Below are positions 25,997-34,304 of a stretch of 64,000 bases of DNA, one piece after another; position 1 is the first letter of the stretch; every line of letters begins with the position of its first letter. Below the pieces are notes generated by a model. It was given only the letters and a program-made list of their open reading frames with translations, was not told the origin of the DNA and did not search any database. The DNA comes from Streptomyces sp. D2-8 (GTDB lineage: Bacteria > Actinomycetota > Actinomycetes > Streptomycetales > Streptomycetaceae), in NCBI RefSeq assembly GCF_023184515.1, contig NZ_JAAHBP010000001.1, positions 558,001-622,000 of the forward strand. The letters are read 5' to 3'. The position numbers and the translations under genes are program-made.

Positions 25997-26802
25997 GTAG
26001 GGCACCGCCGCAGAATGAGGAGGAGGTTCCAGGTGGCGAACTCGCGGATGCCGGGCGCCTTGACGACGGTCTCCGCGAGGAACGGCCAGTAGCGGGAGCG
26101 CGCCGAGACGACCGTGACGTCGTCCCGGGCGCGCACCTGCCTGAGGGTGGAGCCGATGTGCACCGCGAACAGGTTCTCGCCGAGCGTGTGCTTGGCGGGC
26201 CTGCCGGTCCGCCGCAGATAGCGGGCCCGGGCCCGCTCGGCACCGAAGTAGTGCCACGGGGCCCACTCGTGCCCGCCCCACGGCGACAGCCAGTTGGTGA
26301 ACGACACGTAGATCAGCCCGCCCGGCCGCGTCACCCGGGCCAGCTCGCTGAGGAACGTCTCCGGATCCGCCACGTGCTCCAGCACGTTGGAGGAGAAGGT
26401 GACGTCCGCGACGCCGTCCCGCAGGGGCAGCAGATACCCGTCGGCGACGACGGCCGCGGCCGGGGGTGTCCCGCCGAGTTCGGCCATGTCGGGCTCGAAG
26501 AGGAACGCGTTCGCCCCGCGCCGCCGGAACTCCTCGGTGAAGTACCCGCCGCCTCCGCCGACGTCCAGGACGGTACGCCCGGCGACGGACCCGTCGTAGG
26601 CCTCGACCTGGTCGACGGCGTCGCGGGCGAGCAGCGAGTAGCAGGCCTCGGGGTCGTCCTGCTCGTGGCGGAAGGCACGGAACAGGGCGACCGAGCGCCG
26701 AAGGGACGGATCCTTGAAACCGGGGCGCGGGGAGGTGCCTTCCCGGGGGCGCGGGGCTGTGACAGGCGTGACTCCGCCGCGCGGGCGCAGGGGTGGTCTC
26801 AC
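25993..26802 (-). CDS. SAM-dependent methyltransferase in the glycan operon
   Basis: 269 residues from the GTG at 26802 that overlaps the GT4 stop (GTGA). Motif I is VLDVGGGGGYFTEEF, then FLFEPDMAEL, VADVTFSSNVLEHVADPETF and VTRPGGLIYVSFTNW. The first 25 residues (Pro/Arg/Gly-rich) are encoded by a dispersed GC-rich repeat; the conserved domain starts only at about GFKDPSLRRS. The true start could therefore be internal, though no better ribosome site is obvious. Acts before the AftD-like step, judging by gene order only. Confidence 0.83.
   Translation of the reverse strand: MRPPLRPRGGVTPVTAPRPREGTSPRPGFKDPSLRRSVALFRAFRHEQDDPEACYSLLARDAVDQVEAYDGSVAGRTVLDVGGGGGYFTEEFRRRGANAFLFEPDMAELGGTPPAAAVVADGYLLPLRDGVADVTFSSNVLEHVADPETFLSELARVTRPGGLIYVSFTNWLSPWGGHEWAPWHYFGAERARARYLRRTGRPAKHTLGENLFAVHIGSTLRQVRARDDVTVVSARSRYWPFLAETVVKAPGIREFATWNLLLILRRCPT
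26735..26800. repeat. Streptomyces-type dispersed GC-rich repeat at a gene start
   Basis: The plus strand reads GGGGGCGCGGGGCTGTGACA, then GACTCCGCCGCGCGGGCGC. This is the general form of a short repeat that I know from many Streptomyces intergenic regions (GGGGCGCGGGG followed by CTCCGCCGCG). Here it forms the 5' end of the methyltransferase gene. A related unit lies at 39514. Copy number in this genome cannot be seen from one window. Confidence 0.5.
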
Positions 26803-27950
26803 GGGGCCCAGCCCTTCACCGCCTCCGTGGCGACAGCCCTGAACTGCCGGACCGTACGGTCCCACCGGAACTGCGCCGCCCGCTCCCGGGCCGCCTTCCC
26901 CATCAGCTCCCGCTGCCGCCCGGACAGGGCGAGCGCACACCACGCCGCGGCGAACGAGGACTCGCCGCGCGCGAGGATTCCGGTCTCGCCGTCCACCACG
27001 GAGTCCTTGAGCCCCGGCACGTCGAAGGCCACACTCGGCGTCTCCCGGGCCGCGGCCTCCGTCACGACCAGACCCCACCCCTCGACGGCGGAGGGATGCA
27101 GCAACAGCCAGGCGGCGCACAGCAGCCGGTGCTTCTCGGCTTCCGTCACATAGCCGGTGAACTCCACTCCGGGACCGGCGAGCCGCTCGAGACGCTCTCG
27201 CTCGGGCCCGTCACCGACGATCACCAGCCGGCCACCGGTCACCGGCCGCACCCGCTCCCAGAGCCGCAGCAGCAGATCGATCCGCTTGTACTCGACCAGC
27301 CGCCCGACGGCGACGAACAACGGCTCGGCCGAGCGGTCGGCCCGCGGGCCCGGCTCCTCGACCCCGTTGTGCACGACCCTGATCCGGTCCCGCTCGACCC
27401 CGATCGCCCGCAGGGCGTGCGCGGTCGAGGAGGACACGGCGACGAGCAGGTTCCGCTGCTGCGCCCCGGTCAGCGCCCAGTGTTCGAGTCTTCGGCCGAT
27501 CCGCGCCGCCGGCGCCAGCGGCCCGCCGAAGCGCATCTTCCACAGGTCGGTGTGGACGTGGTTGACCAGGGTCAGCGTGGGCCCCTGATGCCACAGCGGC
27601 GCCAGGTACGGCATGCCGTTGCACACCTCGACCAGCAGGTCGCAGTCGCCGACCCGGCGGGTGAAGGCCGACCGTGCGCGCAGGTAGTGCCCGTACGGGC
27701 CGCCCGCCGACACGACCCGGTAGTCGCGGAAGGCCGCGGGCCCCCCGCACAGCAGGGTCACCTGGTGGCCCAGGCGGGTCAGGCCGTCGGCGAGTTTGTC
27801 GACCAGCAGCTCGGAGCCGCCGGCCGACGGGTTGTCCAGATCACGGTGGGCGAGGAAGACGATCCGGCGCGGCTGTGGGGGGAGCGCCGGAGGGTGCTGC
27901 GGCGCGCGGGGGGACACGGCGCGCAGCGCGGACGGTACGTGCTGGGGCAT
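26799..27950 (-). CDS. GT4-family glycosyltransferase, first gene of the glycan operon
   Basis: 383 residues, GT-B fold. N-terminal IVFLAHRDLDNPSAGGSELL is the acceptor-side glycine loop; the C-terminal half has FVAVGRLVEYKRIDLLL, LVIVGDGPERERLE and the EX7E-type motif HPSAVEGWGLVVTEAAA. It transfers a sugar from a nucleotide donor in the cytoplasm. I chose the ATG at 27950 because GGAG lies 5-6 bases upstream; the open frame to 28115 is Pro/Arg-rich and has no ribosome site. The 215 bases before it hold an AT-richer patch (about 28125-28165), the only plausible promoter region for the nine-gene unit. Confidence 0.87.
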   Translation of the reverse strand: MPQHVPSALRAVSPRAPQHPPALPPQPRRIVFLAHRDLDNPSAGGSELLVDKLADGLTRLGHQVTLLCGGPAAFRDYRVVSAGGPYGHYLRARSAFTRRVGDCDLLVEVCNGMPYLAPLWHQGPTLTLVNHVHTDLWKMRFGGPLAPAARIGRRLEHWALTGAQQRNLLVAVSSSTAHALRAIGVERDRIRVVHNGVEEPGPRADRSAEPLFVAVGRLVEYKRIDLLLRLWERVRPVTGGRLVIVGDGPERERLERLAGPGVEFTGYVTEAEKHRLLCAAWLLLHPSAVEGWGLVVTEAAARETPSVAFDVPGLKDSVVDGETGILARGESSFAAAWCALALSGRQRELMGKAARERAAQFRWDRTVRQFRAVATEAVKGWAP

Positions 27951-28165
27951 GGGTGCTCCAACTCGTCTCGGGGTGCGGAACTCAGCGTGGGAAAGCGTGG
28001 GGTTCGTCCCTGGCGGGAGTCTGCCTGTGGGGGGCCTGAGCTCTTCCTGGGAGGGGAGTGTGGACGGGTTGTGCTCGGGGTGGGGTTGGACAGTTTTCGC
28101 CCGGACGTTCTCCACGGCTACTCACCGACGTGACAATTTCGGGCTTTGTTAGAACTGACGTCACA

Positions 28166-29161
28166 TCACATCGTGAGGGTGGGCTGGGGCGTACCGGACG
28201 TATCGGCCGGAACGGGGCTCTCCGGCTCCTTCCGCCCACGCGCCACGAGAACGCCACCCACCACCGCAAGCACGAAGCCGCCCACCGCCGCCCCGATCGG
28301 CAGCGTCGTGCCCACCATCCGCAGTTGCCCGCTGTCCCGCTTCGCCAGCCGCACCGCTTCCTTCTGCGTCCCGGTCGTGAACGAGACCTTCCGGCTGTCC
28401 AGCAGCACCGCCGCGTCCTTCTTCCCGCCCGGCGCCCGCAGGGTCCGCTTCGGGCCGGTCTGCGCGTAGATCACGCGGCCCGTCGCCTGGTCCACGACCA
28501 GCTCGAAGCCGTGGTTGGAGTACCACTCCTCGGCCAGCACCTGCGGCCGGTTCGGCTGGTCGACGAGGCTGCCGGGCACCATGCGCGTGCCGGTCCTCGT
28601 CGGCGGCACGGAGCCGGTGAACCGGTAGCCCGTGTAGCCCTGGATCTTGGCGGTGCCCCGGTAGCGCAGCACGACCGTGTCGCCGAGGGTGTTGTCCCAC
28701 CACTGGTAGGAGCGTTTCTGCACGTCGAAGGGGAACTTCAGGTACGCCTCGCCCTCGATGTACGGCTTCTCCCCGCAGCAGTGCACCGGCCGCGTGGTCT
28801 TCCGGTCCATCACCCAGCGGTGCGGCACGAAGTCCAGCGCGTCGTGCGGATCGGCGGCCGGCAGCGACTTGTCGGTGTCGACCGTGGTCGTCACGTCCCA
28901 GACGGCGTTGCCGGTGCGTTCGCTGTCCTCGACGTTGCCCCGCACCCGCTGGGTCACGGTGATCTTCCGGTCGGGGACCGTCTCGATCCGGTCAGTGTCG
29001 AAGACGCTGCCCCGGCCCGTGTAGACGGCGGTCGTGTCGATGTCGATCGGGTTCACCGCGGCACGCGGCTCCACGTACCAGGCGAGCAGGGGCGCCAGCA
29101 CCAGCAGGAACGTGCCGAGACCCAGCAGGACCAGGGAAAAGGGGGAGGTTGTACGGCGCAT
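28166..29161 (-). CDS. DUF3068-family membrane-anchored protein
   Basis: 331 residues. The N-terminal helix SLVLLGLGTFLLVLAPLLAW and the C-terminal helix GAAVGGFVLAVVGGVLVA flank a long extracytoplasmic beta-rich domain containing PVHCCGEKPYIEGEAYL and the TAKIQGYTGYRFTG segment, as in DUF3068 (PorA-like) proteins of actinobacteria. Function is unknown in Streptomyces; the family is linked to the cell envelope. The start has GGAG 7 bases upstream. It lies 215 bases behind the glycan operon start on the same strand and has its own promoter. Confidence 0.88.
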   Translation of the reverse strand: MRRTTSPFSLVLLGLGTFLLVLAPLLAWYVEPRAAVNPIDIDTTAVYTGRGSVFDTDRIETVPDRKITVTQRVRGNVEDSERTGNAVWDVTTTVDTDKSLPAADPHDALDFVPHRWVMDRKTTRPVHCCGEKPYIEGEAYLKFPFDVQKRSYQWWDNTLGDTVVLRYRGTAKIQGYTGYRFTGSVPPTRTGTRMVPGSLVDQPNRPQVLAEEWYSNHGFELVVDQATGRVIYAQTGPKRTLRAPGGKKDAAVLLDSRKVSFTTGTQKEAVRLAKRDSGQLRMVGTTLPIGAAVGGFVLAVVGGVLVARGRKEPESPVPADTSGTPQPTLTM

Positions 29162-29245
29162 CCGGGCACTCCAGTGGCTTGGGACGGCTCGACGTACGAG
29201 AGGGCCGGCACGGCGGCGGAATGCGCACGTGCGGTTGGGCCGGGA

Positions 29246-29274
29246 ACCGTAGGCCGCTCTTGACGGGGTGTCAA
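29246..29274 (-). promoter_or_regulatory. Consensus-like sigma-70-type promoter for the DUF3068 gene
   Basis: On the minus strand TTGACA (29274 to 29269) and TACGGT (29251 to 29246) are separated by exactly 17 bases. They lie about 85 bases before the DUF3068 ATG. On the plus strand the -35 overlaps an inverted repeat TTGAC-N5-GTCAA (29260-29274), which could be an operator for either divergent gene. Confidence 0.6.
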
Positions 29275-29378
29275 TGCTTGTCGAGACTGGGGCGCGACAG
29301 GCAGGGACGGGACGCCCGGGGTGGGGGCGACCTCCGGATGATCTCCGGACGATTCCGGACAGAGAGGCTGACCCTGCG

Positions 29379-29531
29379 ATGTCCAGACTGCTCGCTGCCG
29401 CGCTGACCGTCGCGCTCGCCGCCGCCCTCGCCGTGGGCGCCGCGCTGGGCGTGGTCGCGCTGCTCGAAGCCACACCCGACCAACCGAACACCCCCCTGAT
29501 CACGTACGAGCAAGACGGTCAGGGGAGTTGA
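29379..29531 (+). CDS. Small membrane peptide, DUF2613-like
   Basis: 50 residues: one N-terminal hydrophobic helix (LLAAALTVALAAALAVGAAL, then GVVALLEATPDQPN) and a short tail ending LITYEQDGQGS. It resembles the DUF2613 family of actinobacterial single-helix proteins of unknown role. An AGAGAGG ribosome site lies rather far (11 bases) upstream. Its stop is three bases before the regulator start, so the two are probably cotranscribed. Confidence 0.6.
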   Translation: MSRLLAAALTVALAAALAVGAALGVVALLEATPDQPNTPLITYEQDGQGS

Positions 29532-29533
29532 CC

Positions 29534-30778
29534 GTGACGGCCGCCCGCACCGCAGCCCTCACGACGCGCTCGGCGTGGCACGACGTACCGCGCTTCCAGG
29601 TGCGCCGGTTCGCCGCGATCGCCATGGCCGAGGCGCCCGCACTCGCCGAGGAGATCCTCTGTGAGATCCAGCGCGAGTACCCGCATCTGCCCGTCGTCCT
29701 CGACGACTCCGGCGAGCCGATGGCCCTGGTCGGCATCCGCCGCGCCATCGAGGTCTTCGTGCAGCACCTGGAGCACTCGGAGGGACGTCCGACCGTCCCG
29801 CCCGGCGTCTTCCAGGACTTCGGCCGCGGCGAGGGGCTGAACGGCCGCTCCCTCGACTCCCTCCAGGCCATCTACCGCATGGGCGTACGCCTGGCCTGGC
29901 GCCGCTTCGCCGACATCGGCCAGCGCGTGGAGATCCCGCCCCCGGCGATGTACGAACTCGTCGACGCGGGCTACGAGTACCTCGACGGCCTGGTCGACCA
30001 GTCCGTACGCGGCTACGCCGAGGCCGCCGCCCGCCAGGCCGGCGAACGCCTGCGCCTGCAACGCCGCCTCATGGAACTCCTCCTCGCCGAGCACCACCGC
30101 GGCGACCCCGCCGAGGCCCTGACCGAACGGGCCGCCCGCATCGGCTGGCCGTTGCCGGCGAAGGTCGCGGTGGGCGTCCTGCTCCGCCCGGCCCGCGAGG
30201 CGATGGCCCCCGCGGTCGGCCAGGGCGTCCTGCTCGACATGGAGTACGAGCAGCCCCGCATGGTCGTGCCCGAGCCGGACGCGGCGGGCCGCTCCGAGCT
30301 CATGCACCGCGCGCTGGCCGGCTGGTCCGGCGCCATCGGTCCACCGGTCCCGCTCACCGACGCGGCCAAGTCCCTGCGCTGGGCGGAGGCCGCGGTCCGC
30401 CTGATGGAGCGGGACCTCCTCCCTTCCGGCGAGGTCCTCTACTGCACCGAACACACCGAGGCCCTGGTCCTCCTCCAGCCCGAGGAACTCATCGACGACC
30501 TGGCCCTGAGATGCCTGGCCCCCCTGACCCACTGCGGCCCCACCCACGGCCGCCGCCTCGCCGAAACCCTCCTGGCCTGGCTGGAAACCCGAGGCGGCGC
30601 CCCGGAGGTCGCCGCCCGCCTCGGCGTCCACCCCCAGACGGTCCGCTACCGCCTGCGCCAGATCCGCGAACTGTGGGGCGACGAGATCGACGACCCCGAC
30701 CGCCGCTTCGAACTCGAACTGGTGCTGCGGGCGCAGCGGCTGCGAGGGGAGCTGGGGGTGTCGCGGGGGCGGCGGTGA
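29534..30778 (+). CDS. PucR/CdaR-type transcriptional regulator
   Basis: 414 residues. N-terminal helical sensor region (about 1-160), a middle GGDEF-like/CdaR region (about 170-330), and a C-terminal PucR helix-turn-helix: ETLLAWLETRGGAPEVAARL, then GVHPQTVRYRLRQIRELWG. The GTG at 29534 has AGGGGAG 6 bases upstream; a TTG two codons earlier overlaps the preceding stop but is less likely. Such regulators often respond to a metabolite and act near their own gene. No direct target is visible. Confidence 0.87.
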   Translation: MTAARTAALTTRSAWHDVPRFQVRRFAAIAMAEAPALAEEILCEIQREYPHLPVVLDDSGEPMALVGIRRAIEVFVQHLEHSEGRPTVPPGVFQDFGRGEGLNGRSLDSLQAIYRMGVRLAWRRFADIGQRVEIPPPAMYELVDAGYEYLDGLVDQSVRGYAEAAARQAGERLRLQRRLMELLLAEHHRGDPAEALTERAARIGWPLPAKVAVGVLLRPAREAMAPAVGQGVLLDMEYEQPRMVVPEPDAAGRSELMHRALAGWSGAIGPPVPLTDAAKSLRWAEAAVRLMERDLLPSGEVLYCTEHTEALVLLQPEELIDDLALRCLAPLTHCGPTHGRRLAETLLAWLETRGGAPEVAARLGVHPQTVRYRLRQIRELWGDEIDDPDRRFELELVLRAQRLRGELGVSRGRR

Positions 30779-30877
30779 GCCGGCTTGCTCGTGGGATTCC
30801 ACCCGCCGGGACTCTGCCCATTGCCCGGGCATACCTCTATGGCTAGCCTGTGTTCGTCATGCCGATCGCCTGTTGAA

Positions 30878-30906
30878 ATCTCGAACGCAGGCGCCTGAGA
30901 TATATA
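30878..30906 (+). promoter_or_regulatory. Palindrome and TATATA before the IclR regulator
   Basis: A perfect 10-base palindrome CAGGCGCCTG (30888-30897) is flanked by ATCTC and GAGAT (30878, 30897). TATATA follows at 30901-30906, and then the ribosome site. TTGAAA at 30873 could be a -35, but its spacing to TATATA is 22. IclR proteins usually bind such palindromes to control their own operon; this is inference. Confidence 0.4.
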
Positions 30907-30921
30907 GGGAGGGTGCCGGTC

Positions 30922-31695
30922 GTGGGACGCCTCGTACCAGCCGTGACCCGGGCTCTCGACATTCTCGAGCTCTTTCTCGACGGGGACGGGACGCTCTCCG
31001 CCCCCGACATCGTGCGCCGGCTCCAGCTGCCGCGCACCACCGTGCACGAGCTGGTGACCACGCTCGCCGCCCGGAAGTACATCGTTCCGCTGCCCGGTCA
31101 GCCCGGACGCTACCGGCTCGGCGTACGCCCGTACCAGCTCGGCGCCCGCTACTCCGAGCAGCTCGACCTCGCGGCCGAGGGGCAGCAGGTCGCCCGGTCC
31201 GTCGCCGAGACCTGCGACGAGACGGTGCACGTGGCGATCCTCGAGGACACGGACGTCATCTACATCGCCAAGGTCGACTCCACGCACGCCGTGCGGATGG
31301 TGTCGGCGGCCGGCCGCAGGCTGCCCGCCCACTGCACCTCCGTCGGCAAGATGCTGCTGGCCTCCCTTCCCGAGCCGGAGCTCACCGCGCGCATCCCCGA
31401 CGGCGCCGAGCTGGTCGCGATGACCCCCAACAGCATCACCGACCCGGGCGCCCTGCGCGAGGCCCTGGCCGAGATCCGTGAGCGGGGCCTCGCCGTGGAG
31501 AACCGCGAGTCCAACCCGGACGTGTCCTGCGTGGCCGCGCCGGTCCGCGACCGTACCGGGCAGGTCGTCGCCGCCCTGTCGATCTCCGTGCCCATGATCC
31601 GCTGGAGCGAGGAGCGCCGCGCCGAGCTGGAGCAGCTCGCCGCCAAGGGCGCCGCCGAGCTGTCCGAGCACCTCGGTCACCGGGGCATGGCGTGA
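30922..31695 (+). CDS. IclR-family transcriptional regulator
   Basis: 257 residues. N-terminal winged helix (AVTRALDILELFL; LPRTTVHELVTTLAARKYI) and C-terminal effector-binding domain (DTDVIYIAKVDSTHAVRMV; AHCTSVGKMLLASLPEPEL; SCVAAPVRDRTGQVVAALSI). The GTG at 30922 begins VGRLVPAVTRALD, the usual IclR start, and has GGAGG 9 bases upstream; the GTG at 30913 abuts that site. The stop overlaps the SMP-30 start (GTGA), so it probably controls sugar-lactone use in response to a sugar acid. Confidence 0.9.
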   Translation: MGRLVPAVTRALDILELFLDGDGTLSAPDIVRRLQLPRTTVHELVTTLAARKYIVPLPGQPGRYRLGVRPYQLGARYSEQLDLAAEGQQVARSVAETCDETVHVAILEDTDVIYIAKVDSTHAVRMVSAAGRRLPAHCTSVGKMLLASLPEPELTARIPDGAELVAMTPNSITDPGALREALAEIRERGLAVENRESNPDVSCVAAPVRDRTGQVVAALSISVPMIRWSEERRAELEQLAAKGAAELSEHLGHRGMA

Positions 31696-32540
31696 CGACG
31701 CCGTACGAGGTCGCGGTGCGGGCCGAGGCCGAGCTCGGCGAGGGGCCCACCTGGGACGCGGCGGCCGGCCGGCTGCTGTGGATCGACATCCTCGGCTCCC
31801 GCCTGCACACGTACGACCCGGCCACCGGGCGCCGCGGCGTGCGCCGCACGGAACAGCACATCGGCGCCGTCAAGCCGCGCGCCGGCGGCGGGCTCGTGCT
31901 GAACCTGCGCGACGGCATCGGCCTCCTCGACCCCGACGGCGGCTTCCGCTGGCTCCACCACGAGCCGGTCCCCGGCCACCGCGCCAACGACGCCGCCGTC
32001 GCGCCCGACGGCGCGCTGTGGGCGGGCACGATGCGCTACGACGAGGCGCCGGGGGGCGGATCGCTGTCCCGCGTCGCCGCGGACGGCACGGTCGAGGTCG
32101 TGCTCGACGACGTGGCCGTCAGCAACGGCACGGGGTGGAGCCCCGACGGGCGGCTCATGTACTACATCGATTCCCCGACCCGGCGGGTCGACGTCTTCGA
32201 CCACGCGGACGGCCGGATCTCCGGGCGGCGGACCCTCGCGGAGATCGAGTCCGGCGCGGGCTTCCCGGACGGGCTGACCGTGGATGCCGAGGGGTGTGTG
32301 TGGGTCGCCCTGTGGCAGGGGTCGGCGGTGCGGCGGTACACACCCGACGGTGAGCTGGACCGGGTGATCGAGCTGCCGGTGCCGCTGGTGACGGCCTGTG
32401 CGTTCGGCGGGGACGGGCTGACCGACCTGTACGTGACGACCGCTCGTGCGGGGCTGACCGATCCGCCCGCGCTGGCGGGGTCCCTGTTCGTGGTACCCGG
32501 GGCGGGGAAGGGGCTGGCGCAGCCCGCGTTCGCCGGCTGA
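31692..32540 (+). CDS. SMP-30/gluconolactonase-family sugar lactonase
   Basis: 282 residues, six-bladed beta-propeller. The metal ligands expected in this family are visible: Glu in LGEGPTWDAA, Asn in HRANDAAVAPDGALWAGTM, Asn in VSNGTGWSPDG and Asp in GAGFPDGLTVDAEG. These enzymes open aldonolactones (for example arabino- or gluconolactone) in oxidative sugar pathways. It is coupled to IclR by GTGA. Given the arabinan genes nearby, an arabinonolactone is possible, but no dehydrogenase or dehydratase lies beside it. Confidence 0.88.
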   Translation: MTTPYEVAVRAEAELGEGPTWDAAAGRLLWIDILGSRLHTYDPATGRRGVRRTEQHIGAVKPRAGGGLVLNLRDGIGLLDPDGGFRWLHHEPVPGHRANDAAVAPDGALWAGTMRYDEAPGGGSLSRVAADGTVEVVLDDVAVSNGTGWSPDGRLMYYIDSPTRRVDVFDHADGRISGRRTLAEIESGAGFPDGLTVDAEGCVWVALWQGSAVRRYTPDGELDRVIELPVPLVTACAFGGDGLTDLYVTTARAGLTDPPALAGSLFVVPGAGKGLAQPAFAG

Positions 32541-32605
32541 CGAGCGCCAGGGGGGCGCGGCAGGGCGGCCGGCTCCCCGAGACGCCCGCGCGTGGGTACG
32601 CCGAC

Positions 32606-32632
32606 GGGGCGCGGACCCGACCGGAACGCCCC
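32606..32632. terminator. Possible hairpin between convergent genes
   Basis: GGGGCG (32606-32611) and CGCCCC (32627-32632) can pair around a 15-base loop, between the convergent lactonase and FAD-oxidoreductase genes. There is no U-tract. Weak but well placed. Confidence 0.35.
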
Positions 32633-32636
32633 TGTC

Positions 32637-34037
32637 TCAGCGTCCCGTCCGGTCCAGTCGCCGCAGGACCGACCGCTCGTCCTCCGTCAGCGGCGCCCCC
32701 ACCGCCGCCGGCAACGGCGGCCCGCTCAGCGTCGCCAGTACCGTCGAGGGCCGTAGCAGCCGCGTCGGCCCCGTCGTCATGCTCATCACGTCCCAGACAG
32801 CCGACGCCGCCGTGTACGAGCCGGTCGCCGTGCGGATCATGCGGCGGGTGTAGGCGGTGACCAGGCGGTCGGCGACCCCGGGCGAGCCCCCACGCGTCCC
32901 GGGGTACCAGACGTCCTGGCTCACCGCCATCGTCCACGCGGCCTCCACCGGCCGGGCCGCCCGCCGCTGCACACGCCGGGCGAGCCCGGGCTCGCCGAGG
33001 CCGGACCGCCGCAGCTCGCGGTCCAGCTCCCGGACGCCCAGCGCGGCCACCGACATGCCCTGTCCGTAGGCGGGGTTGAACGTGGCCAGCGCGTCACCGA
33101 GGACGACGAGGCGGTCGGGCCAGGAGCGAACCCTCTCCAGGTAACGGCGGTGATTGCTGGTGCTGCGGCTGACATGGACCTCGGTGAGCGGTTCCGCGCC
33201 GGAGATCAGCCGGCCCACGATGGGGTCGGGCAGGTCCAGGGTGTACCGGAGGAACGCGTCCGGGTCGGACGGCGGTTCGCCGCCGCCCCGTGTGCCGGCG
33301 AGGCTGACCATCCAGCGGTCGCCCTCGATCGGCAGCACCATGCCGCTGCGGCCGGGCCGTCCCTGATACGGATCGGCCTGCACCATGGTCAGGGGGAAAC
33401 GCCCGGCCCCCTCGGGCGTGCGGAAGAGGCGGGTGGCGTTCACCAGGCCGGCGTCCACCGTCTTCTCGCGCACGTCGTCGACGCCCAGCCGCGCCAGCCA
33501 GGTCACGATCCGCGAGCCACGTCCGCTCGCGTCCACCACGAAGTCGGCGGCGAGATCCTCCTCCCCGGCGGCGGTCGAGAGGCGAACCCCGGTCACACGC
33601 TCCCGCGACCCCGTCAGCTCCAGCACCCGCGCCGTGCGGATCACCACCCCGGTGTTGTCCAGCACAGCGCCCCGCACCGCCCAGTCGAGCAGGGCCCGGG
33701 TGCAGGTCAGCATCCGCGGTCCGGGGTGACGCCAGCGCCGGAACCAGCCCTCGGGCGTGAGGGCGACCATGCCCGAGCCGAGCGGAATCTCGTGCGCACC
33801 GGCGGCGAGCAGGTGCTTGCGCATGCTCACGCCCGGCACCAGGTCCTCCATGGAGGCCAGACCGCCGGCCATGAGGAGATGCGCGTGGCGACCCTGCGGC
33901 AGGCCCTTGCGGTGCTCCGGCCCCTCGGGCAGATCGTCGCGGTCGAGCACGACCACCTCGTCCGCGACGGCGGACAGGGCCGCCGCGGCCAGCATGCCGG
34001 CCAGACCCGCACCGATGACGACAGCTCTACGCGACAT
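32637..34037 (-). CDS. FAD-dependent monooxygenase/oxidoreductase
   Basis: 466 residues. N-terminal FAD site VVIGAGLAGMLAAAALS, then VVVLDRDDLPEGPEHRKGLP; central FVVDASGRGSRIVTWL; and the flavin-binding GDALATFNPAYGQGMSVAAL typical of class A (PHBH-like) flavoproteins. The C terminus (about 370-466) is Arg-rich and less conserved. No signal peptide. GGGGAG lies 4-5 bases before the ATG. Related enzymes act in secondary metabolism and polyprenyl oxidation; no pathway partner lies nearby. The 267 bases upstream hold no gene that I can see. Confidence 0.85.
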   Translation of the reverse strand: MSRRAVVIGAGLAGMLAAAALSAVADEVVVLDRDDLPEGPEHRKGLPQGRHAHLLMAGGLASMEDLVPGVSMRKHLLAAGAHEIPLGSGMVALTPEGWFRRWRHPGPRMLTCTRALLDWAVRGAVLDNTGVVIRTARVLELTGSRERVTGVRLSTAAGEEDLAADFVVDASGRGSRIVTWLARLGVDDVREKTVDAGLVNATRLFRTPEGAGRFPLTMVQADPYQGRPGRSGMVLPIEGDRWMVSLAGTRGGGEPPSDPDAFLRYTLDLPDPIVGRLISGAEPLTEVHVSRSTSNHRRYLERVRSWPDRLVVLGDALATFNPAYGQGMSVAALGVRELDRELRRSGLGEPGLARRVQRRAARPVEAAWTMAVSQDVWYPGTRGGSPGVADRLVTAYTRRMIRTATGSYTAASAVWDVMSMTTGPTRLLRPSTVLATLSGPPLPAAVGAPLTEDERSVLRRLDRTGR

Positions 34038-34304
34038 GCGACTCCCCGCACTCAGCCATGAAGGCTCCTTTGCCCTGAGGGCATTCCCCGATGTCCGGCC
34101 ACAGCCGTGCAGCGCCCAACACCGGCCGCGAGCAACGGTTTCGAGCCATGCGGGCCTTGTCCCGGACGGCTCTCACCGTACCTTCACGTACCGTGCCCGT
34201 GGCCCCCCGTGCGGGTCTCGTCCGCGAATCCGGCCGGGCACGGCGGGCACCGGCCGTGGCCGGACACGGCACCCGTGGCCGCCGGGGGCAACCCCGGGGC
34301 GTGG

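Noticed and set aside
21554..26092. A 1500-codon plus-strand open frame
   Set aside because: Antisense shadow of the AftD-like gene and its neighbours; composition is His/Arg/Gly/Gln-rich and there is no start site.
27951..28115. N-terminal extension of the GT4 glycosyltransferase
   Set aside because: The extra 55 residues are Pro/Arg-rich and have no ribosome site, while the ATG at 27950 has GGAG at good distance.
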